From Amorphophallus konjac (lineage: Eukaryota > Streptophyta > Magnoliopsida > Alismatales > Araceae), in contig CM040128.1 of NCBI GenBank assembly GCA_022559845.1, positions 179,172,413 to 179,236,412 of the forward strand: 64,000 bases of DNA. The letters run 5' to 3'. Position numbers and translations under genes: made by a program. Positions 62,304-64,000 of the stretch are shown here, piece after piece; within the stretch, counting starts at the first letter, position 1, and the number at the start of each line of letters is the position of its first letter. Below the pieces are notes generated by a model that did not search any database, was not told the DNA's origin, and saw nothing but the letters and a program-made list of their open reading frames with translations.

Positions 62304-64000
62304 TGTAGATATATTTTCCTATCTTTTTAAAACCCTTCTTAACCCTCTACTAAATCAATATAAGAAATAAACGGAAAGTAGAAGGGGACAGAAGTATGTG
62401 AACCTGTGTGATCGCCACCAAGGTACCAAACGCGATGAACACGCCCTACTGTGGAAAAGAAGGGAGACACTCGCCTTTAACCAACACTGCAGAGATGCGT
62501 GGTTGCGGAAGAATCGCTCGGACGACACACGGCCGCTCGATAGACCGTCAAATAGTGCTAGGGGTGGAACGCGAGACGAAGAACGATGGCAGAAGAACGG
62601 TTTAGAGACGGCCGCAGGAAGAAGATGAACGGCAAGGATGAAGCCGCTCGACCCCTCAAACGAACAAAAAATGACCGCTCGACGACACCACCTTCCAAAA
62701 CGTAAGAGCTCAACCTCCACTCCTTCCGGCCGGCCAGAAGGAGTGGGCCTCGTGCTAGGACGCTGCTGACCTGCAAGACAAGGTGTAGAACATAAAAATA
62801 AACCCAAAGTCAGAACTGTGAAGTGTAGAAACTATAGAAGAACATGGAAGATAAACTAACCAACATGGAATGGGGGATACCTGGGAGTTTTTAAACCCCT
62901 AGGGGCTGTGAATCATGGGAAATCCACTCTTAAAGGAAAATATATATATGCATAAGAGAAAAAGAAGAATAATGATGAAAAAGGGAGTAAAAGAGCACGT
63001 GGTGCTACTAAGGAGTGTGATCGCCAGAGGGGTTACCTCAATAAGAAGAAAAGATGATAGCGAATACCTGGTGAAAATAAGACGCGGGATGGATATGGAT
63101 TCCTTCCTCCACCTTCTATCGGCCGGCCGATGAAGGGGGTTTTCCTTGTTGATTACCTTGAAACAAAGAACAAACAAGTAAAAGAAAAGGAGATCAGCCC
63201 AATGTGAGTGTAATATCAATCCAAAGAAACAGTATGATGATGAAATAAGAATATAGCATGTGCACCTTTTTGTTTGGTTTTAAAACCCCTAGAGAATTAG
63301 GGAGAGGAGGAAGATATGCATACTAATGCAAAAGAAGAAAAGTATGATGATCGATGATGATACGATGAAGACAAACACACAAGGGAGAGGGAACCCCTGC
63401 TGTTCCTGTAAACAGTAAAGGGGAGAACCACCGGAGCAGCAGGAAGCAGAAGGAAGATGATGAAGAGATCACACGGATGAAGAGAGTAGAAACTCTTCTC
63501 TGCGCAAAAGAAAACTGCTCTCTGCTCTTTCTCTGATTCGTGGTTAATGGCTCCAGCAACACCGTAACCTCTGTGACAACAACAGCTCTTCTTCTTACCT
63601 CTCTGTATGTCTATCTAACCTTACCTTACCTCGCTGTGTCCTCTGTAACCTCGCGCGAGATCAACCAGGGGACTCTTTTATAGGGTCTCGATCACAGATA
63701 GACACAGAATTTGGAAGATAAGAATAAGCAGTGGTCGTTAACGGCAAGGACTCTAGTTCCCAGACCGAGCAAGGTGATCAAGAAAGGCAGGGAACTCTTC
63801 AGGAAAGGTGAGTTTAAGAAGGACACGAAAGGGTGAGACACGACCTACCGAAGGGCGTCAATTCAGAATTGACGACCTGCTCAAGGGCGTTAATTCAAAA
63901 CACGACTGGGATCAAGGCGTCACTTCCTGGATTCAATTTTGGTAATAAAAACTTTCTTTATTTGAAAAAAAGTGAAAGACGCCTGAGAAAGAGGTGTTGA
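62304..64000 (-). repeat. T2 5' LTR, left part, interrupted and leaving the window
   Basis: 62304-62906 is nearly identical to 3515-4116 of the 3' LTR. After 62906 the homology ends abruptly where T6 starts. The remainder of the T2 LTR, if present, should resume beyond 64000. Confidence 0.8.
62907..64000 (-). mobile_element. T6: LTR of a further Tat-type element inside the T2 LTR (partial)
   Basis: Begins tgtgaatcatgg (TG terminus) immediately after ggggc, with T2 homology ending there. From 63015 it shares with the T4 LTR the order gtgatcgcc..ttacctc, tccttcctcc, cggccggccgatg and ttttaaaacccct. A minus-strand TATA box (TATAAAAG, about 63674) follows at a spacing like T4. Solo or complete cannot be told. 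The alternative is that the T2 5' LTR is itself a recombinant. Confidence 0.6.

Larger units (their letters stand above)
3515..64000 (-). mobile_element. T2: giant Tat-lineage Ty3/gypsy retrotransposon, split by at least four insertions
   Basis: Minus-strand element. The left (3') LTR is 3515-5247; the right (5') LTR starts at 62304 and leaves the window. Internal order on the minus strand is PBS (62276-62292), gag, protease, RT, RNase H, archaeal-type RNase H, integrase, then a 3' region with two genes on the opposite strand. RT with YVDD, a second RNase H and an integrase ending in PWNGFYLKHFYP are typical of the Tat lineage (Ogre/Retand/TatI-III). Removing S1, T3, T5 and S2 leaves about 21 kb in the window, in the size range of Ogre-like elements. 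Inserted in the T1 pol remnant. Disabled by several nonsense codons. Confidence 0.85.

Overview
The window reads as heterochromatic nuclear DNA of a flowering plant with a large, repeat-rich genome. It holds plant-type Ty3/gypsy retrotransposons: chromoviruses primed by initiator tRNA-Met, and Tat-lineage elements with a second RNase H. It also holds spliced plant mobile domain (PMD) genes with GT-AG introns and TATA boxes. I find no convincing host gene, rRNA, tRNA or CRISPR. The species cannot be named from the sequence. LAYOUT: almost all 64 kb is a nest of LTR retrotransposons whose order can be read from matching 5-bp target-site duplications (TSDs). T1 is the outermost: a plus-strand, gag-only chromovirus at 1-3514. 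At 3514 it is split by T2, a giant minus-strand Tat element (3515 to beyond 64000). T2 was in turn hit by solo LTR S1 (6353-8590, TSD cgctc), chromovirus T3 (12592-40019, minus, TSD tagct), chromovirus T5 (43773-51211, plus, TSD gaagg, inside the T2 integrase), solo LTR S2 (51810-54201, minus, TSD gatcg) and probably another LTR, T6 (from 62907). T3 was itself split by T4, a 21.8-kb Tat derivative (14479-36251, minus, TSD agtcc). T2 without its guests has at least about 21 kb in the window. It runs, right to left: 5' LTR, PBS, gag, protease, RT, RNase H, archaeal-type RNase H, integrase, then a long 3' region and the 3' LTR. Its pol is colinear but carries several nonsense codons. T4 keeps only an integrase and an unusual 937-residue ORF. 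CARGO: between integrase and 3' LTR both Tat elements carry spliced genes on the opposite (plus) strand. T2 has a PMD plus coiled-coil gene (8851-11843) and a PMD-like/DUF7745-type gene (40115-41563, cut from its upstream region by T3). T4 has a PMD-like gene (17842-19252), a PMD gene (19755-22873), a derivative that lost its PMD (23243-24516) and a second PMD gene (25115-27588). All are now disabled, mostly by nonsense codons, but exon structure is preserved: every intron I could place with confidence is in phase 0. REGULATION: each Tat element has its own family of short palindromes, present both upstream of the LTR TATA box and upstream of antisense genes. In T4 this is a GGCGTCCAGG/CCTGGACGCC palindrome about 15 bp from the TATA box in both places. 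In T2 it is AACGGYC/GRCCGTT half-sites. A roughly 70-bp hairpin with a conserved loop lies between the antisense genes and integrase in both elements. The most interesting reading is a retrotransposon with an antisense, intron-containing accessory module whose promoters share motifs with the LTR, possibly a counter-silencing or self-regulatory circuit. That function is inference; the structure is seen.
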